Notes: generated by a model not told the origin, from the letters alone. A stretch of DNA of 64,000 bases from Aeromonas hydrophila subsp. hydrophila ATCC 7966 (GCF_000014805.1 NC_008570.1:1803001-1867000); one strand, 5' to 3'. Counted from the stretch's first letter, positions 16,121 to 28,288 are shown. Made by a program: numbers and translations.

Positions 16121-17170
16121 ATGAGTCTCGATATCGACAAGATCATTCTTCACTCCCTGCGCCAGGGCGGCGATGGTCAACCTCACGCCGACACCCGCAG
16201 CCAGCTTCTGCCTGCCGATGAGGCGGTACAGGGGCTGATGGCGGAGCTGCATCGCATTTACAACGGCAAGGGTGGCAAGGGCTTCGGCTTCTTTGCCGAC
16301 CCCGAGGCCGCCGTCGCCGAGCTGGCGGAGGGGGAGAGTGCCCCCAAACAGCCTTCTCCGCTCTTTCGCATCGCCCTCGAACGGCTGCTCGGCGAACAGA
16401 CCGACTTCGTCCCCTTCTCGGTCGAGATGACCCAGCTGCTGGTCAAGCAGCTGGTGGAGCACGCCCTCGACGAGCAGGGGGTGCTGCTGTTTGCCAAATA
16501 CAACTATGTGGGGGTGGATTATCTGATGATCGCCCTGCTGGAGGGCAAGGAGAGCGTCACCGTCAGCGAGGCGCTGGAGCTGCGTCACATCCAGTATCTG
16601 GATATCGGCAAATTGAACCTGGTGGCCCGCATCGATCTGACCGAATGGAAAACCCAGCCGGATTCGCGCCGTTATATCACCTTCAGCAAGGGTCGGGTCG
16701 GTCGCAAGCTGGGTGACTTTTTCATGGATCTGCTGGGTGCCCGCGAGGGGATGGATGCCAAGATCCAGAATAAGGGGCTGCTGCAGGCGGTGGACGATTA
16801 TTGCGACAGCCGCCAGCTCGAGCCGGCCGAGCGCAATGACTACAAGAAACAGGTCTTCAAATATTGCACCGAGCAGGCTAGCGCCGGTGAAGAGATCGAG
16901 ATCAAGGAGCTGTCGGCGGAATTGCCGGGCGATGGCGATCTCGATTTTTACAGCTTCATCGGTCAGGAGTACGAGCTGGAAGATCGCTTCCCGGCCGACC
17001 GTTCGACCCTGCGCGGCTTGACCAAGTTCGTCGGCTCCGGTGGCGGGCTGACTTTGAGCTTCGAGCAGAAGCTGCTCAACAGCCGGGTGTTCTACGATCC
17101 CCAGACCGATACCCTGACCATCAAGGGGGTGCCGCCCAACCTCAAGGATCAGCTGCTGCGCCAGTCGTAA
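16121..17170 (+). CDS. ndpA: Nucleoid-associated protein NdpA (YejK)
   Basis: A 349-residue member of the 37-kDa nucleoid-associated protein family (E. coli YejK, 335 residues). It begins MSLDIDKIILHSLRQ and has the family blocks KYNYVGVDYLMIALLE, LVARIDLTEWKTQPDSRRY and FFMDLLGA. In E. coli it associates with the nucleoid and binds topoisomerases; its cellular role is poorly defined. The ATG at 16121 is chosen because the frame is open upstream to 15905 only by running antisense through yejL. It is divergent from yejLM and followed by a strong terminator. Confidence 0.93.
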   Translation: MSLDIDKIILHSLRQGGDGQPHADTRSQLLPADEAVQGLMAELHRIYNGKGGKGFGFFADPEAAVAELAEGESAPKQPSPLFRIALERLLGEQTDFVPFSVEMTQLLVKQLVEHALDEQGVLLFAKYNYVGVDYLMIALLEGKESVTVSEALELRHIQYLDIGKLNLVARIDLTEWKTQPDSRRYITFSKGRVGRKLGDFFMDLLGAREGMDAKIQNKGLLQAVDDYCDSRQLEPAERNDYKKQVFKYCTEQASAGEEIEIKELSAELPGDGDLDFYSFIGQEYELEDRFPADRSTLRGLTKFVGSGGGLTLSFEQKLLNSRVFYDPQTDTLTIKGVPPNLKDQLLRQS

Positions 17171-17194
17171 TGTGATCTGCTTTCCAGTTTTGGC

Positions 17195-17232
17195 AAAAAG
17201 ACACCGCACTTCGCTGCGGTGTCTTTTTATTT
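17195..17232 (+). terminator. Terminator of ndpA
   Basis: A 14-bp perfect stem (AAAAAGACACCGCA / TGCGGTGTCTTTTT) with loop CTTCGC, running into TTTTTATTTA, 25 bases past the ndpA stop. Confidence 0.9.
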
Positions 17233-17297
17233 AACGGGGTAGGCAGCAGCGAAACCAACTCGGTGCTTTGTTAACAAATTAAACAGAATAATCCCCG

Positions 17298-17345
17298 TGA
17301 AAGGGTTTTCAGTGAGGTGAAAACCCTTTCATTCATGTTTTTTTA
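17298..17345 (+). terminator. Second, orphan terminator-like hairpin upstream of malE
   Basis: TGAAAGGGTTTTCA and its exact complement form a perfect 14-bp stem with a six-base loop GTGAGG. TTCATG and then eight T residues follow. It lies 70 bases downstream of the ndpA terminator and more than 200 bases upstream of malE. No annotated gene ends here, so it could end a small RNA started at about 17230-17260, or attenuate a long mal leader. Confidence 0.6.
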
Positions 17346-17373
17346 TTTCTCTTTGGTAATTTAATTTCTTAAT

Positions 17374-17405
17374 TTGGCGATAAATATGCCAATAAATGGC
17401 GATAA
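17374..17405 (+). repeat. Paired GGCGATAA repeats in the malE promoter region
   Basis: GGCGATAA occurs at 17376-17383 and 17398-17405, 22 bases apart (two helical turns). The first copy also lies in an inverted repeat TTGGC-N9-GCCAA (17374-17392). This resembles a regulator site, but I cannot match it to a MalT box or a CRP site. The rest of 17171-17565 is AT-rich noncoding DNA. A TGTGA half-site near 17485 might be part of a weak CRP site. Confidence 0.35.
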
Positions 17406-17565
17406 CCCCCTGAAATAAGAAAATGTTTTCAGAACTTTCTGGAAGAAAATACGTAATTGCGTTTCAAAAATGCGAGTTGCGTCATGTGAGGCGGTAACGG
17501 CTTGGGATAATATTCATCTCGCACACAATGCTCTTACAGCGCGGAACTAATACAAGGAAAGGCTC

Positions 17566-18747
17566 ATGAAAAAGAAATTGCTGTCATCCCTGATCGGTCT
17601 GGCTACTCTGGGCGTGGCTTGCTCTGCCACTGCCGCCATTGACGAAGGTCAACTGACCATCTGGATTAACGGTGACAAGGGATACAATGGTCTGGCCGAA
17701 GTAGGTAAGAAGTTTGAAGCCGAAACCGGCATCAAGGTGACGGTTGCGCACCCTGATCAGGTGGAAGTGAAATTCCAGCAAGCCGCTGCCACCGGCAACG
17801 GTCCGGACATCTTCTTCTGGGCTCACGACCGTTACGGTGAGTGGGTCAAGGCCGGTCTGCTGGTCCCCGTGACCCCGAATGCAGCCACCAAAGCCAAGTT
17901 TGAACAGTTCGCCTGGGATGCCATGACCGTCGATGGCAAGACCTACGGCTACCCGGTTGCCGTGGAAGCGGTCAGCCTGATTTACAACAAGGATCTGCTG
18001 CCGGAGCCGCCGAAGACCTTCGAAGAGATCGCCAAGATTGACGAGACTCTGAAGAAGAACGGCAAGCGCGCCATCATGTGGGCCTATGACACCCCCTATT
18101 TCAGCTACCCGCTGGTGGCTGCCAACGGTGGTTATGCCTTCAAGAAAACCGCTACCGGTTATGACGTGAAAGATACCGGCGTGGCCAACGCGGGTGCCAA
18201 GGCCGGTGTCGGCTACATCTCCGAGATGATCAAGTCCGGTCACCTGGAAAAAGGCATCGACTACGGTGTGATGGACGCCAAGTTCAACAAGGGCGAAGTG
18301 GCCATGATGATCAACGGTCCCTGGGCCTGGAGCAACCTGGACAAGAGCGGCATCAAGTACGGCGTAGCGCCGCTGCCGACCCTGAAGGGTAAACCGGCCA
18401 AGGCCTTCGTCGGCGTGCTGGGTGCCACCATCAACGCCGCCAGCCCGAACAAGGATCTGGCCATCGAGTTCCTGGAAAACTACCTGCTGACCGACGCCGG
18501 TCTGGCACCGGTCAACGCCGACAAGCCGCTGGGCGCCGTGGCGCTGAAGTCCTTCCAGAAGACCCTGGAATCCGATCCGCACATCAAGGCAACCATGCAA
18601 AACGCCCAGAATGGCGAGCCGATGCCGTCCGTGCCTGAGATGAGCCGTTTCTGGTCCTCCTTCGAAACTGCCCTCAAGAACGTAACCTCCGGCCGTCAGA
18701 GCGTTGACGAAGCCCTGGATACCGCTGCCAAGCGTATCGTTCAGTAA
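17566..18747 (+). CDS. malE: Maltose/maltodextrin-binding periplasmic protein
   Basis: A 393-residue solute-binding protein (E. coli MalE 396). The signal peptide is [24 protein letters not shown]. The mature protein opens with [18 protein letters not shown] and has [41 protein letters not shown] and [14 protein letters not shown], all typical of MalE. It delivers maltodextrins to MalFGK2. AAGGAAAG precedes the ATG. It is the first gene of malEFGK; unlike E. coli, malK is on the same strand downstream rather than divergent. A hairpin follows the gene. Confidence 0.97.
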   Translation: MKKKLLSSLIGLATLGVACSATAAIDEGQLTIWINGDKGYNGLAEVGKKFEAETGIKVTVAHPDQVEVKFQQAAATGNGPDIFFWAHDRYGEWVKAGLLVPVTPNAATKAKFEQFAWDAMTVDGKTYGYPVAVEAVSLIYNKDLLPEPPKTFEEIAKIDETLKKNGKRAIMWAYDTPYFSYPLVAANGGYAFKKTATGYDVKDTGVANAGAKAGVGYISEMIKSGHLEKGIDYGVMDAKFNKGEVAMMINGPWAWSNLDKSGIKYGVAPLPTLKGKPAKAFVGVLGATINAASPNKDLAIEFLENYLLTDAGLAPVNADKPLGAVALKSFQKTLESDPHIKATMQNAQNGEPMPSVPEMSRFWSSFETALKNVTSGRQSVDEALDTAAKRIVQ

Positions 18748-18760
18748 GCACGCACTACCC

Positions 18761-18781
18761 GGGAGGCCGCAACGGCCTCCC
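18761..18781 (+). other. Stem-loop between malE and malF
   Basis: GGGAGGCCG-CAA-CGGCCTCCC, nine perfect base pairs with no U-run. In E. coli the malE-malF gap holds REP elements that protect malE mRNA, so that MalE is made in excess over MalF. This hairpin is in the equivalent place and probably plays the same part. Confidence 0.55.
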
Positions 18782-18822
18782 ACTCTCTCAAATCTCTCTT
18801 GGCGTTATAAAGGTTAATTGGC

Positions 18823-20475
<1,653 letters not shown>

Positions 20476-20487
20476 GGAGGCTTCAAC

Positions 20488-21378
20488 ATGGCAATCGTAC
20501 AACCCAAATCAGTCAAATACCGGGTGTGGGCAACCCACCTGGTGATGTGGGGCTTCCTGGCACTGATCATCTTCCCGCTGATCATGGTCATCGCCATCTC
20601 GTTTAGAAACGGCAACTTCGCGGTAGGGGAGATCATCCCCTCCAACCCGACCCTGGATCACTGGAAGCTGGCGCTGGGCATGTCCATCACCAACGCCGAC
20701 GGCAGCATCACGCCGCCGCCGTTCCCGGTGCTGACCTGGTTGTGGAACTCCATCAAGATCGCGGGCATCACCGCCCTGATGATCGTGGTGCTCTCCACCA
20801 CCTGTGCCTATGCCTTCGCCCGCCTGCGTTTTCGTGGCAAGTCCACCATCCTGCAGGGCATGCTGATTTTCCAGATGTTCCCGGCGGTGCTGGCACTGGT
20901 GGCCATCTATGCGCTCTTCAACAAGATTGGTGACTACATCCCCTGGCTGGGTCTCAACACCCACGGCGGCCTGATCCTGGCCTACATGGGCGGCATCGCC
21001 CTGCACGTCTGGACCATCAAGGGCTACTTCGAGACCATCGACTCCTCCCTGGAGGAAGCTGCGGCCATCGACGGGGCCACCCCGTGGCAGGCATTCCGCC
21101 TGATCCTGTTGCCCCTGTCGGTGCCCATCCTGGCGGTGGTGTTCATCCTGGCCTTCATCGGTTCCATTACCGAGGTGCCCATGGCCTCCATCCTGCTGCA
21201 GGATGTGAACAATCTGACCCTGGCGGTCGGGGCTCAGCAGTACCTCTATCCGCAGAACTACCTGTGGGGCGACTTTGCCGCGGCGGCCGTGCTGTCGGGC
21301 TTCCCCATCACGGTTGTCTTCCTGCTGGCACAGCGCTGGTTGGTGGGTGGTCTCACTGCCGGCGGCGTGAAAGGTTAA
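20488..21378 (+). CDS. malG: Maltose ABC transporter permease MalG
   Basis: A 296-residue, six-helix inner-membrane permease, the same length as E. coli MalG. The EAA loop [14 protein letters not shown] begins at residue 190, and the protein ends in LTAGGVKG, typical of MalG, whose C-terminus contacts MalK. AAGGAGG precedes the start. Confidence 0.96.
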   Translation: MAIVQPKSVKYRVWATHLVMWGFLALIIFPLIMVIAISFRNGNFAVGEIIPSNPTLDHWKLALGMSITNADGSITPPPFPVLTWLWNSIKIAGITALMIVVLSTTCAYAFARLRFRGKSTILQGMLIFQMFPAVLALVAIYALFNKIGDYIPWLGLNTHGGLILAYMGGIALHVWTIKGYFETIDSSLEEAAAIDGATPWQAFRLILLPLSVPILAVVFILAFIGSITEVPMASILLQDVNNLTLAVGAQQYLYPQNYLWGDFAAAAVLSGFPITVVFLLAQRWLVGGLTAGGVKG

Positions 21379-21385
21379 GGTTCAT

Positions 21386-21411
21386 GGCCGGGGGAGCTGA
21401 TTCCCCCCGCC
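21386..21411 (+). other. Stem-loop between malG and malK
   Basis: GGC-C-GGGGGA pairs with TCCCCC-C-GCC around a six-base loop (one C·C mismatch). No U-run follows. It lies in the 69-base malG-malK gap and may modulate malK level or partially terminate. Confidence 0.45.
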
Positions 21412-21447
21412 ATCACGATTTGCAAAGATTCAAGAGCGGAGCTCGAC

Positions 21448-22584
<1,137 letters not shown>

Positions 22585-22633
22585 TCAGGGGCGGCTGCCG
22601 AGGTTTTCCTTTCTTTAGATTCAATGCCTTTTT

Positions 22634-22657
22634 GCCGGTCGCAAGACCGGCTTTTTA
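22634..22657 (+). terminator. Terminator of malEFGK
   Basis: GCCGGTC-GCAA-GACCGGC followed by TTTTTATT. A second inverted repeat (GCCTGCCGTT / AACGGCAGGC, about 22660-22686) follows directly and lies at the 3' end of the convergent ppk2. Confidence 0.9.
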
Positions 22658-22699
22658 TTGCCTGCCGTTTGGCGAGAACGGCAGGCAAGGTGGCAGGGC

Positions 22700-23515
22700 T
22701 CAGCCCTCAAGTGCGGCGGTAATGTCGGGCACGAAGTGCTGGTTGGCCAGCGGCGGGCGCTCATACCCCTCGGTGTTGATGGGGGGCAGGGTGATGGGCT
22801 CGTAGTGGATCGCCTCATAGGGCACCTTGCCCAGCAGGTGGGAGATGCAGTTGAGGCGGGCGCGGCGCTTGTCGTCCGCCTCCACCACGAACCAGGGACA
22901 ATCCTCGGTGTCGGTGTAGGTGAACATGTCGTCCTTGGCGCGGGAGTACTCCACCCAGCGCGAGCGGGACTGCAGGTCCATCGGGCTGAACTTCCAGCGC
23001 TTGATGGGGGTGTTGATCCGCTCCTTGAACCGTTTCTCCTGCTCCTCGTCGCTGACCGAGAACCAGTATTTGATCACCGTGATGCCGGCGCGGATCAGCA
23101 TCCGCTCGAACTCGGGGCAGGCCCGCAAAAACTCGCGATACTCGTTGTCGCTGCAAAAGCCCATCACTCGCTCGACCCCGGCCCGGTTGTACCAGGAGCG
23201 GTCGAACAGCACCATCTCGCCGGCGGCGGGCAGGTGGGCCACGTAGCGCTGAAAGTACCACTGGGAGCGCTCGCGGTCCGAGGGGGCGGGCAGCGCCGTG
23301 ACCCGGCAGACCCGGGGGTTGAGGGGCTCGGTGATCGCCTTGATGACGCCCCCCTTGCCGGCGGCGTCGCGGCCCTCGAACAGCACCACCACTTTCAGTC
23401 CCTCCTGCTTGACCCACTCCTGCAGCTTGACCAGTTCCTCCTGCAGATGGGCCAGGTGGTGCTCGTAGGTCTTCTTGTCCAGGCGCGGGCGTTTCTTGCT
23501 CTTGTCCTTCGGCAT
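22700..23515 (-). CDS. ppk2: Polyphosphate kinase 2, class I
   Basis: A 271-residue P-loop kinase. It transfers phosphate between polyphosphate and nucleoside diphosphates, usually running towards NTP synthesis. Walker A is GRDAAGKG at 48-55; lid and Walker B region FDRSWYNRAGVERVMGF; then KRFKERI and KRWKFSPMDL. Single-domain length fits class I PPK2. It stands alone, convergent with malK and divergent from a hydrolase gene. Confidence 0.9.
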   Translation of the reverse strand: MPKDKSKKRPRLDKKTYEHHLAHLQEELVKLQEWVKQEGLKVVVLFEGRDAAGKGGVIKAITEPLNPRVCRVTALPAPSDRERSQWYFQRYVAHLPAAGEMVLFDRSWYNRAGVERVMGFCSDNEYREFLRACPEFERMLIRAGITVIKYWFSVSDEEQEKRFKERINTPIKRWKFSPMDLQSRSRWVEYSRAKDDMFTYTDTEDCPWFVVEADDKRRARLNCISHLLGKVPYEAIHYEPITLPPINTEGYERPPLANQHFVPDITAALEG

Positions 23516-23627
23516 GCTCGTCTCCTTATTGACACTTTTCCAGATTGCACCAGGCAGGCGTCACTGCCAAGAGGGTCGTGCTACACTGCCGCCCCGTCAA
23601 TAGTCGGCACCAGAAACAGGAGAAAAC

Positions 23628-24428
23628 ATGAAGCAATTTATGGAGATCGCGGGCCGCCAGATGGCCTATCTGGACGAGGGGCAGGGCCCGGTACTGTTGT
23701 TTGGTCACAGCTACCTGTGGGACAGCGCCATGTGGGCGCCGCAAATCGAGGCCCTCAAGGGGCAGTATCGCTGCATCGTGCCCGAGCTGTGGGGCCACGG
23801 CGATTCCGACGCGCTGCCCGAGGGCGCCTGCACCCTGGCAACCCTGGCCCGCGATCATCTGGCGTTGCTCGATGCGCTCGGCATCGATGAGTTCGTGCTG
23901 GTGGGTCTCTCCATCGGCGGCATGTGGGGCGTCGAGCTGGCACGCATGGCACCCGCGCGCCTCAAGGGCCTGGTGCTGATGGACAGCTTCGTCGGCCTCG
24001 AGCCGCAGATCACCTGCGAGCGCTACCTCGGCATGCTGGCGATGATCGAGCAGCTTGGCACCATCCCGGCCCCCATCGTCGAGCAAGTGGCACCGCTGTT
24101 CTTTGCCGACCAGCCGGATGCCGACCTGATGAGCGGTTTCAAGGCGCGCCTCGCCGCCTGGCCGGCCGACAAGGTGGCCGCCATGGTGGCGGTGGGCCGC
24201 AGCTTCGTGACCCGCGAGGATCGCATCGAGTGGCTGGAAGAGATGGCAGTGCCTGCGCTGGTGATGACCGGCAGTCAGGACAAGGCGCGGCCGGTGCTGG
24301 AAGGCTATCTGATGGCCGAGGTGCTGGGTTGCCCGTTCAAGGAGGTCCCGGCGGCCGGCCACATCGCCTCGCTGGAGAACCCCGCCTTCGTCAATGAGCA
24401 GCTCGGCGCGTTTCTGGCTGCGCTGTAA
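23628..24428 (+). CDS. Alpha/beta hydrolase
   Basis: A 266-residue single-domain alpha/beta hydrolase without signal peptide. The nucleophile elbow is GLSIGG (Ser95), the oxyanion region LLFGHSYLWDSAMW, the acid Asp in TGSQDKARPV and the base His in AAGHIASLE. It resembles carboxylesterase, haloperoxidase and 3-oxoadipate enol-lactonase relatives; the substrate cannot be told from sequence. AGGAG precedes the ATG. A bidirectional terminator separates it from the MipA gene. Confidence 0.8.
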   Translation: MKQFMEIAGRQMAYLDEGQGPVLLFGHSYLWDSAMWAPQIEALKGQYRCIVPELWGHGDSDALPEGACTLATLARDHLALLDALGIDEFVLVGLSIGGMWGVELARMAPARLKGLVLMDSFVGLEPQITCERYLGMLAMIEQLGTIPAPIVEQVAPLFFADQPDADLMSGFKARLAAWPADKVAAMVAVGRSFVTREDRIEWLEEMAVPALVMTGSQDKARPVLEGYLMAEVLGCPFKEVPAAGHIASLENPAFVNEQLGAFLAAL

Positions 24429-24459
24429 GCCTGAATTGGCAGCCTGACGATGATCGTGA

Positions 24460-24488
24460 AAAAGGGAGCCGAGGGCTCCCTTTTGTTT
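24460..24488. terminator. Bidirectional terminator
   Basis: AAAAGGGAGCC-GAG-GGCTCCCTTTT flanked by TTTTGTTTG on the plus side and A-rich sequence on the other. It lies between the convergent hydrolase and MipA-like genes. Confidence 0.8.
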
Positions 24489-24513
24489 GTTCGTATCTCA
24501 CGGCGAATCACAG

Positions 24514-25320
24514 TTACCAGATATAGCCGAGGGCAAATCCTGCATAGAGTTCGCCTTCGTGCTGGACGATGGGGCTGTTTTTAATATCCCGATCATACAA
24601 TTCGTAGTTCATGGCAAACATGCCAATCCAGTTGGGGCTGAAGCGGTAGCTGGTGATGAGCGCCGCCATGGGGGAGAGGGTTGGCCCCGTATCCCAGGCC
24701 GGGCGCTGGGCGGTGGCCTCGCTTTCGGCGATGCCACCGAAGTAGTAGTTGGCCATCTTGTCGCTGCGCAGCATCAGCCCCATCCCCGGCATGATCAGCA
24801 GGTTGTCGCGCTGGATGGGGAAGTCGGCCCACAGCAGCAGCTCCTGACCCTTGCTGCGGCCGGTGATGTCGCTGTTGGCCCGCACGGTCAGCAGGGCGTA
24901 GGGAGTGATGATGTTGCCACCGATCCCGCCTTCCAGCTGCCATTTGCGCTGTTCCATGCCGGTGAAGGCGGGCGACTCCTCGGGATCCAGATTGCCAAAA
25001 CGCACCCGGCCATAGCCATACAGGGCGACATGTTCATCCTTGTGGAAGTAGTAACGCGCCCGATCGCCGAGAAACATGAACTGCTTGCCGAAGTAGATAA
25101 AGCCCGGGATGGCGTAGGTGGCATTATCCTGCGCCTCATAGCGGGCTTGTCCCCCGATGAGCGCCGCACCGGCGACAAAGCCTTGTGGCACCGGGCTGGT
25201 GGGACTGTCGCTGGTGAGCAGATCCATGGCGCCAAGGTCGATATCGGCACGGGCGGGCATGGCGGCAGCGAGGAGCAGGGCCGTCAGCCCTGCTGCTCTG
25301 ATTTGACGCAAAAAGGTCAT
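24514..25320 (-). CDS. MipA/OmpV family outer-membrane protein
   Basis: A 268-residue beta-barrel of the MipA/OmpV family. It has a signal peptide (ending PARA-D), a YAIPGFIYFG segment, repeated amphipathic strands and a C-terminal GFALGYIW with the terminal aromatic residue needed for BAM recognition. MipA scaffolds MltA and PBP1B in E. coli, but many homologues act as porins or stress-induced proteins. The ATG at 25320 is preferred to an in-frame GTG at 25326 because the GGAG site would otherwise overlap the start. Confidence 0.8.
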   Translation of the reverse strand: MTFLRQIRAAGLTALLLAAAMPARADIDLGAMDLLTSDSPTSPVPQGFVAGAALIGGQARYEAQDNATYAIPGFIYFGKQFMFLGDRARYYFHKDEHVALYGYGRVRFGNLDPEESPAFTGMEQRKWQLEGGIGGNIITPYALLTVRANSDITGRSKGQELLLWADFPIQRDNLLIMPGMGLMLRSDKMANYYFGGIAESEATAQRPAWDTGPTLSPMAALITSYRFSPNWIGMFAMNYELYDRDIKNSPIVQHEGELYAGFALGYIW

Positions 25321-25355
25321 GGACACTCCGTTGTCACGATTGCATGGGAAGTGGG

Positions 25356-26426
25356 TTATTTCGCGGCGCTCGGCAGATCTTCACGTTTTGGCCAGGCGTT
25401 GAGCACCGCCTTGACCAGGGTGGCGAGGGGGATGGCGAAGAAGACCCCCCAGAATCCCCACAGGCCGCCGAACACCAGCACGGCGATGATGATGGCCACC
25501 GGATGGAGGTTGAGCGCCTCGGAGAAGAGGATGGGCTCCAGCACGTTGCCGGTAAGCACCTGGATCACGGTGTAGACCACCATCAGCCAGGTGAACTCCG
25601 GGGTCAGTCCCCACTGGAACAGGGCCACCATGGCCACCGGTACCGTCACTGCCGCGGCGCCTATGTAGGGGATCAGCACCGAGAAGCCGACCGCCACCGC
25701 CAGCAGCACCGAGTAGCGCAGCCCCAGCATGGCGAAGGCCACATAGCTGATCACCCCGACGATCAGGATCTCGATGACCTTGCCGCGGATGTAGTTGAGG
25801 ATCTGCTCGTTCATCTCCACCCAGACCCGGTTGACCAGGGTGCGGTTGCGCGGCAGGAAGCGGCGCAGTCCGCCCATCAGGATCTGCTTGTCCTTGAGCA
25901 TGAAGAACACCATCAGCGGCACCAGGATGGCGTAGATGAGGATGGCCACCACGTTGATGAGGGAGCTGAGGGAGGCGCTCACCAGCTGCTCGCCCCCGGT
26001 CAGGATGCGCTGGCGGATGTTGTCGATGATGGTCTCCACTAGGGTGACGTTGATGAGCTCGGGGTACTGCTCCGGCAGGGTGCGCACATAGTCCTGGGCA
26101 TGGGAGAGCATGGCCGGGGACTCCTTGGCGAGGTTCAGCCCCTGGCTCGCCAGGGTCGGGATGAGCCCGAGGAACGCCATGGCGGTGAGGGCGATGAACA
26201 ACAGCAGGATGAGACTGGTGGCCAGGGTACGCGAGAGCCCGGCCCGCTGCAGCCGGCTCACCGGCCACTCCAGCAGGTAGGCCATCACCAGCGCTACCAA
26301 GAGCGGCGCCAAGAGATCACCGAACAACCAGAGCACGGCGAAACAGGCCACCAGCAGCAGAAACAGGGTGACGGCATCGGGATCGGAGAAACGGGTCTGA
26401 TACCAGCGCTTGATGACTTCTAACAT
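25356..26426 (-). CDS. perM: AI-2E/PerM family inner-membrane transporter
   Basis: A 356-residue protein with about eight transmembrane helices in the PerM/AI-2E layout: paired N-terminal helices, a hydrophilic loop near 100-150, and C-terminal helices with GLRYSVLLAVAVGFSVLIPYIG and the conserved GNVLEPILFSEALNLHP block. Its substrate is unknown. The neighbourhood perM / bepA / arsC is conserved with enteric genomes. The downstream stop lies 35 bases from the MipA gene start, so cotranscription is possible. Confidence 0.88.
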   Translation of the reverse strand: MLEVIKRWYQTRFSDPDAVTLFLLLVACFAVLWLFGDLLAPLLVALVMAYLLEWPVSRLQRAGLSRTLATSLILLLFIALTAMAFLGLIPTLASQGLNLAKESPAMLSHAQDYVRTLPEQYPELINVTLVETIIDNIRQRILTGGEQLVSASLSSLINVVAILIYAILVPLMVFFMLKDKQILMGGLRRFLPRNRTLVNRVWVEMNEQILNYIRGKVIEILIVGVISYVAFAMLGLRYSVLLAVAVGFSVLIPYIGAAAVTVPVAMVALFQWGLTPEFTWLMVVYTVIQVLTGNVLEPILFSEALNLHPVAIIIAVLVFGGLWGFWGVFFAIPLATLVKAVLNAWPKREDLPSAAK

Positions 26427-26441
26427 GGCGACATCCTTAGG

Positions 26442-26684
26442 TTACTGGGGCTTGCCGTGGTGCTGGGCCCCGACCACCAACTGCAAAGAGAGGGTATTGT
26501 CTGGCGCCTCCTGCAACGTGAAGGCATGACCCTGGCGTTGCAGATAGGCGGGAATGTCCTGCCGGGAGCCGGCATCGGCCAGCCGGATGGACAGGGATTG
26601 ACCGGCGTTGGCCTGACGCAGCCAGAGCTTGAGCCGGATCAGCGGCTCGGGGCAGCGCCAGGGGGTCAGGTCGAGGTATTCCAT
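26442..26684 (-). CDS. TusA/SirA-like sulfurtransferase-family protein
   Basis: An 80-residue protein of the TusA/YeeD/SirA family. The N-terminal LDLTPWRCPEPLIRLKLWL holds the Cys-Pro motif (Cys11), and the two-strand, two-helix pattern is complete. Such proteins carry persulfide sulfur for tRNA thiolation or other sulfur relays. The ATG at 26684 is used; an open frame extends 52 residues upstream without family similarity. It lies 15 bases upstream of perM and is divergent from bepA, a placement seen in other marine and aquatic gamma-proteobacteria. Confidence 0.78.
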   Translation of the reverse strand: MEYLDLTPWRCPEPLIRLKLWLRQANAGQSLSIRLADAGSRQDIPAYLQRQGHAFTLQEAPDNTLSLQLVVGAQHHGKPQ

Positions 26685-26812
26685 GGAGGCTCCATCGCGC
26701 GTGAGGCGGCTATTATGGCCGTGATGAGAGCGCGAAACAACGCTTGTAGCCCTTGATGGGCAAGGGTATTCTGCCGGTGTCCCGGTAGGGTCTGATTGGA
26801 GATAGAGATAAC

Positions 26813-28267
26813 GTGGCACGCTTTTCCCCCCTGATGGCATCGCTCCCCCTGCTGGCTTCCCTGATGGGTGCCACTTTCCATGCCCAGGCCAACAACCAGC
26901 TTCCCGACATCGGCACCGCCGGGGTGGCCGCCCTGCCCATCGAGCAGGAGGTGCGCTACGGCAACGCCTTCATGCGCTTTGCCCGGGCCGGCTTGCCGAT
27001 CATCGATGATCCCGTCTTGAGCCAGTACATCGACGATCTGGGCCAGCGGCTGCTCTCCAACGCCGACGGCGTGCGTTTCCCGTTCACCTTCTTCCTGATC
27101 AACGACCCCAGCATCAACGCGGCCGCCTTCCTCGGCGGGCGGGTCAAGGTGCACACCGGCCTGTTTCTCTATGCCGACAGCGAGAGCGAACTCGCCTCGG
27201 TACTGGCGCACGAAATCACCCACGTGACCCAGCGCCACATCGCCCGCTACATGGAAGCGCAGGCGAGCAGCTCCGCCATGACCCTGGCCGGGCTGGTGGG
27301 CTCCATCGCACTGGCGGTGATCAACCCCACCGCGGGCATCGCCGCGCTGCAGACCACGCTCGGTCTCTCCATGCAGTCGGCCATCAACTACACCCGCGAC
27401 AACGAATACGAAGCGGACCGGATCGGCATGAAGACCCTCTACGACGCCGGTTTCGATCCCATGGGCATGGCCAACTTCTTCCAGAAGCTGGCGGCCGAGT
27501 ATCGCTACGCCAGCAAGCCGCCTGAGATGCTGCTGACGCACCCGCTGCCGGAGACCCGGATCAGCGAGGCGCGTGCCCGGGCGGGCAGCTATGGCCGTCG
27601 GGATCTGCCGCCGAGTCTCGACTTCTGGCTGGCCAAGGTGCGCATTCAGGTGCGTTTTGGCACCGAGAGCCCGCAGGCCCTGCTCACCTATTTTGACAAC
27701 CGCCTGCAGAAGGGGGACTACCCGCTCAAGGATGCGGCCACCTACGGCAAGGCGCTGGCGCTGCTGCAGCTCAAGCGCACCGACGAGGCCGACGCCCTGA
27801 TGCAGGAGCTGGCGACTCGTCATCCTGAAGATCTGTTCGTGGTGGATGCCCTCACCGACATCGACTTGGCCAAGGGGCGCAGCGCCCAGGCCATCGCCCG
27901 GCTCGAGAAATTCCGCACCCGCATGCCGGACAACGAGGTGGTGGTGGTGAACCTCGGCAACGCCTATCTGGAAGGGGGCAATTACAAGAAGTCCATCGCC
28001 ATTCTCGACCCCTATGCCCGCGAGCACGAAGAGAACAATCTGGCCTGGAGCCTGCTCTCCGATGCCTATCGCAAGGCGGGCAGGATGACCGATCTGCACA
28101 TGGCGCGGGCCGAGATGCTCTCCCTGCGCGGTGACTACCAGGCAGCCATCGACGAGCTGATCGTGGCGCGCGGCACCACCAACGATAAGTTGACCCTGGC
28201 CAGACTGGAGGCGCGCATCACCGAGCTGGAGCGGGCCAAGAAGGATCTCGACAGCCTCAAGGGCTGA
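26813..28267 (+). CDS. bepA: Periplasmic M48 metalloprotease/chaperone BepA
   Basis: A 484-residue periplasmic protein: signal peptide, M48 protease domain with HEITH (His133 to His137) and the third ligand in NEYEADRIG, then C-terminal TPR repeats from about 320. In E. coli BepA (YfgC) assists LptD maturation and degrades stalled outer-membrane proteins at the BAM complex. The start is a GTG at 26813 behind a GGAGATAGAG stretch. Divergent from the TusA-like/perM pair and followed by a strong terminator. Confidence 0.93.
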   Translation: MARFSPLMASLPLLASLMGATFHAQANNQLPDIGTAGVAALPIEQEVRYGNAFMRFARAGLPIIDDPVLSQYIDDLGQRLLSNADGVRFPFTFFLINDPSINAAAFLGGRVKVHTGLFLYADSESELASVLAHEITHVTQRHIARYMEAQASSSAMTLAGLVGSIALAVINPTAGIAALQTTLGLSMQSAINYTRDNEYEADRIGMKTLYDAGFDPMGMANFFQKLAAEYRYASKPPEMLLTHPLPETRISEARARAGSYGRRDLPPSLDFWLAKVRIQVRFGTESPQALLTYFDNRLQKGDYPLKDAATYGKALALLQLKRTDEADALMQELATRHPEDLFVVDALTDIDLAKGRSAQAIARLEKFRTRMPDNEVVVVNLGNAYLEGGNYKKSIAILDPYAREHEENNLAWSLLSDAYRKAGRMTDLHMARAEMLSLRGDYQAAIDELIVARGTTNDKLTLARLEARITELERAKKDLDSLKG

Positions 28268-28288
28268 CGGGCCAGCGGCTCTCATTCA

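Noticed and set aside
17229..17345. Spot 42-type RNA
   Set aside because: The sequence between the two hairpins does not resemble Spot 42 as I know it; only the generic possibility of an sRNA is kept.
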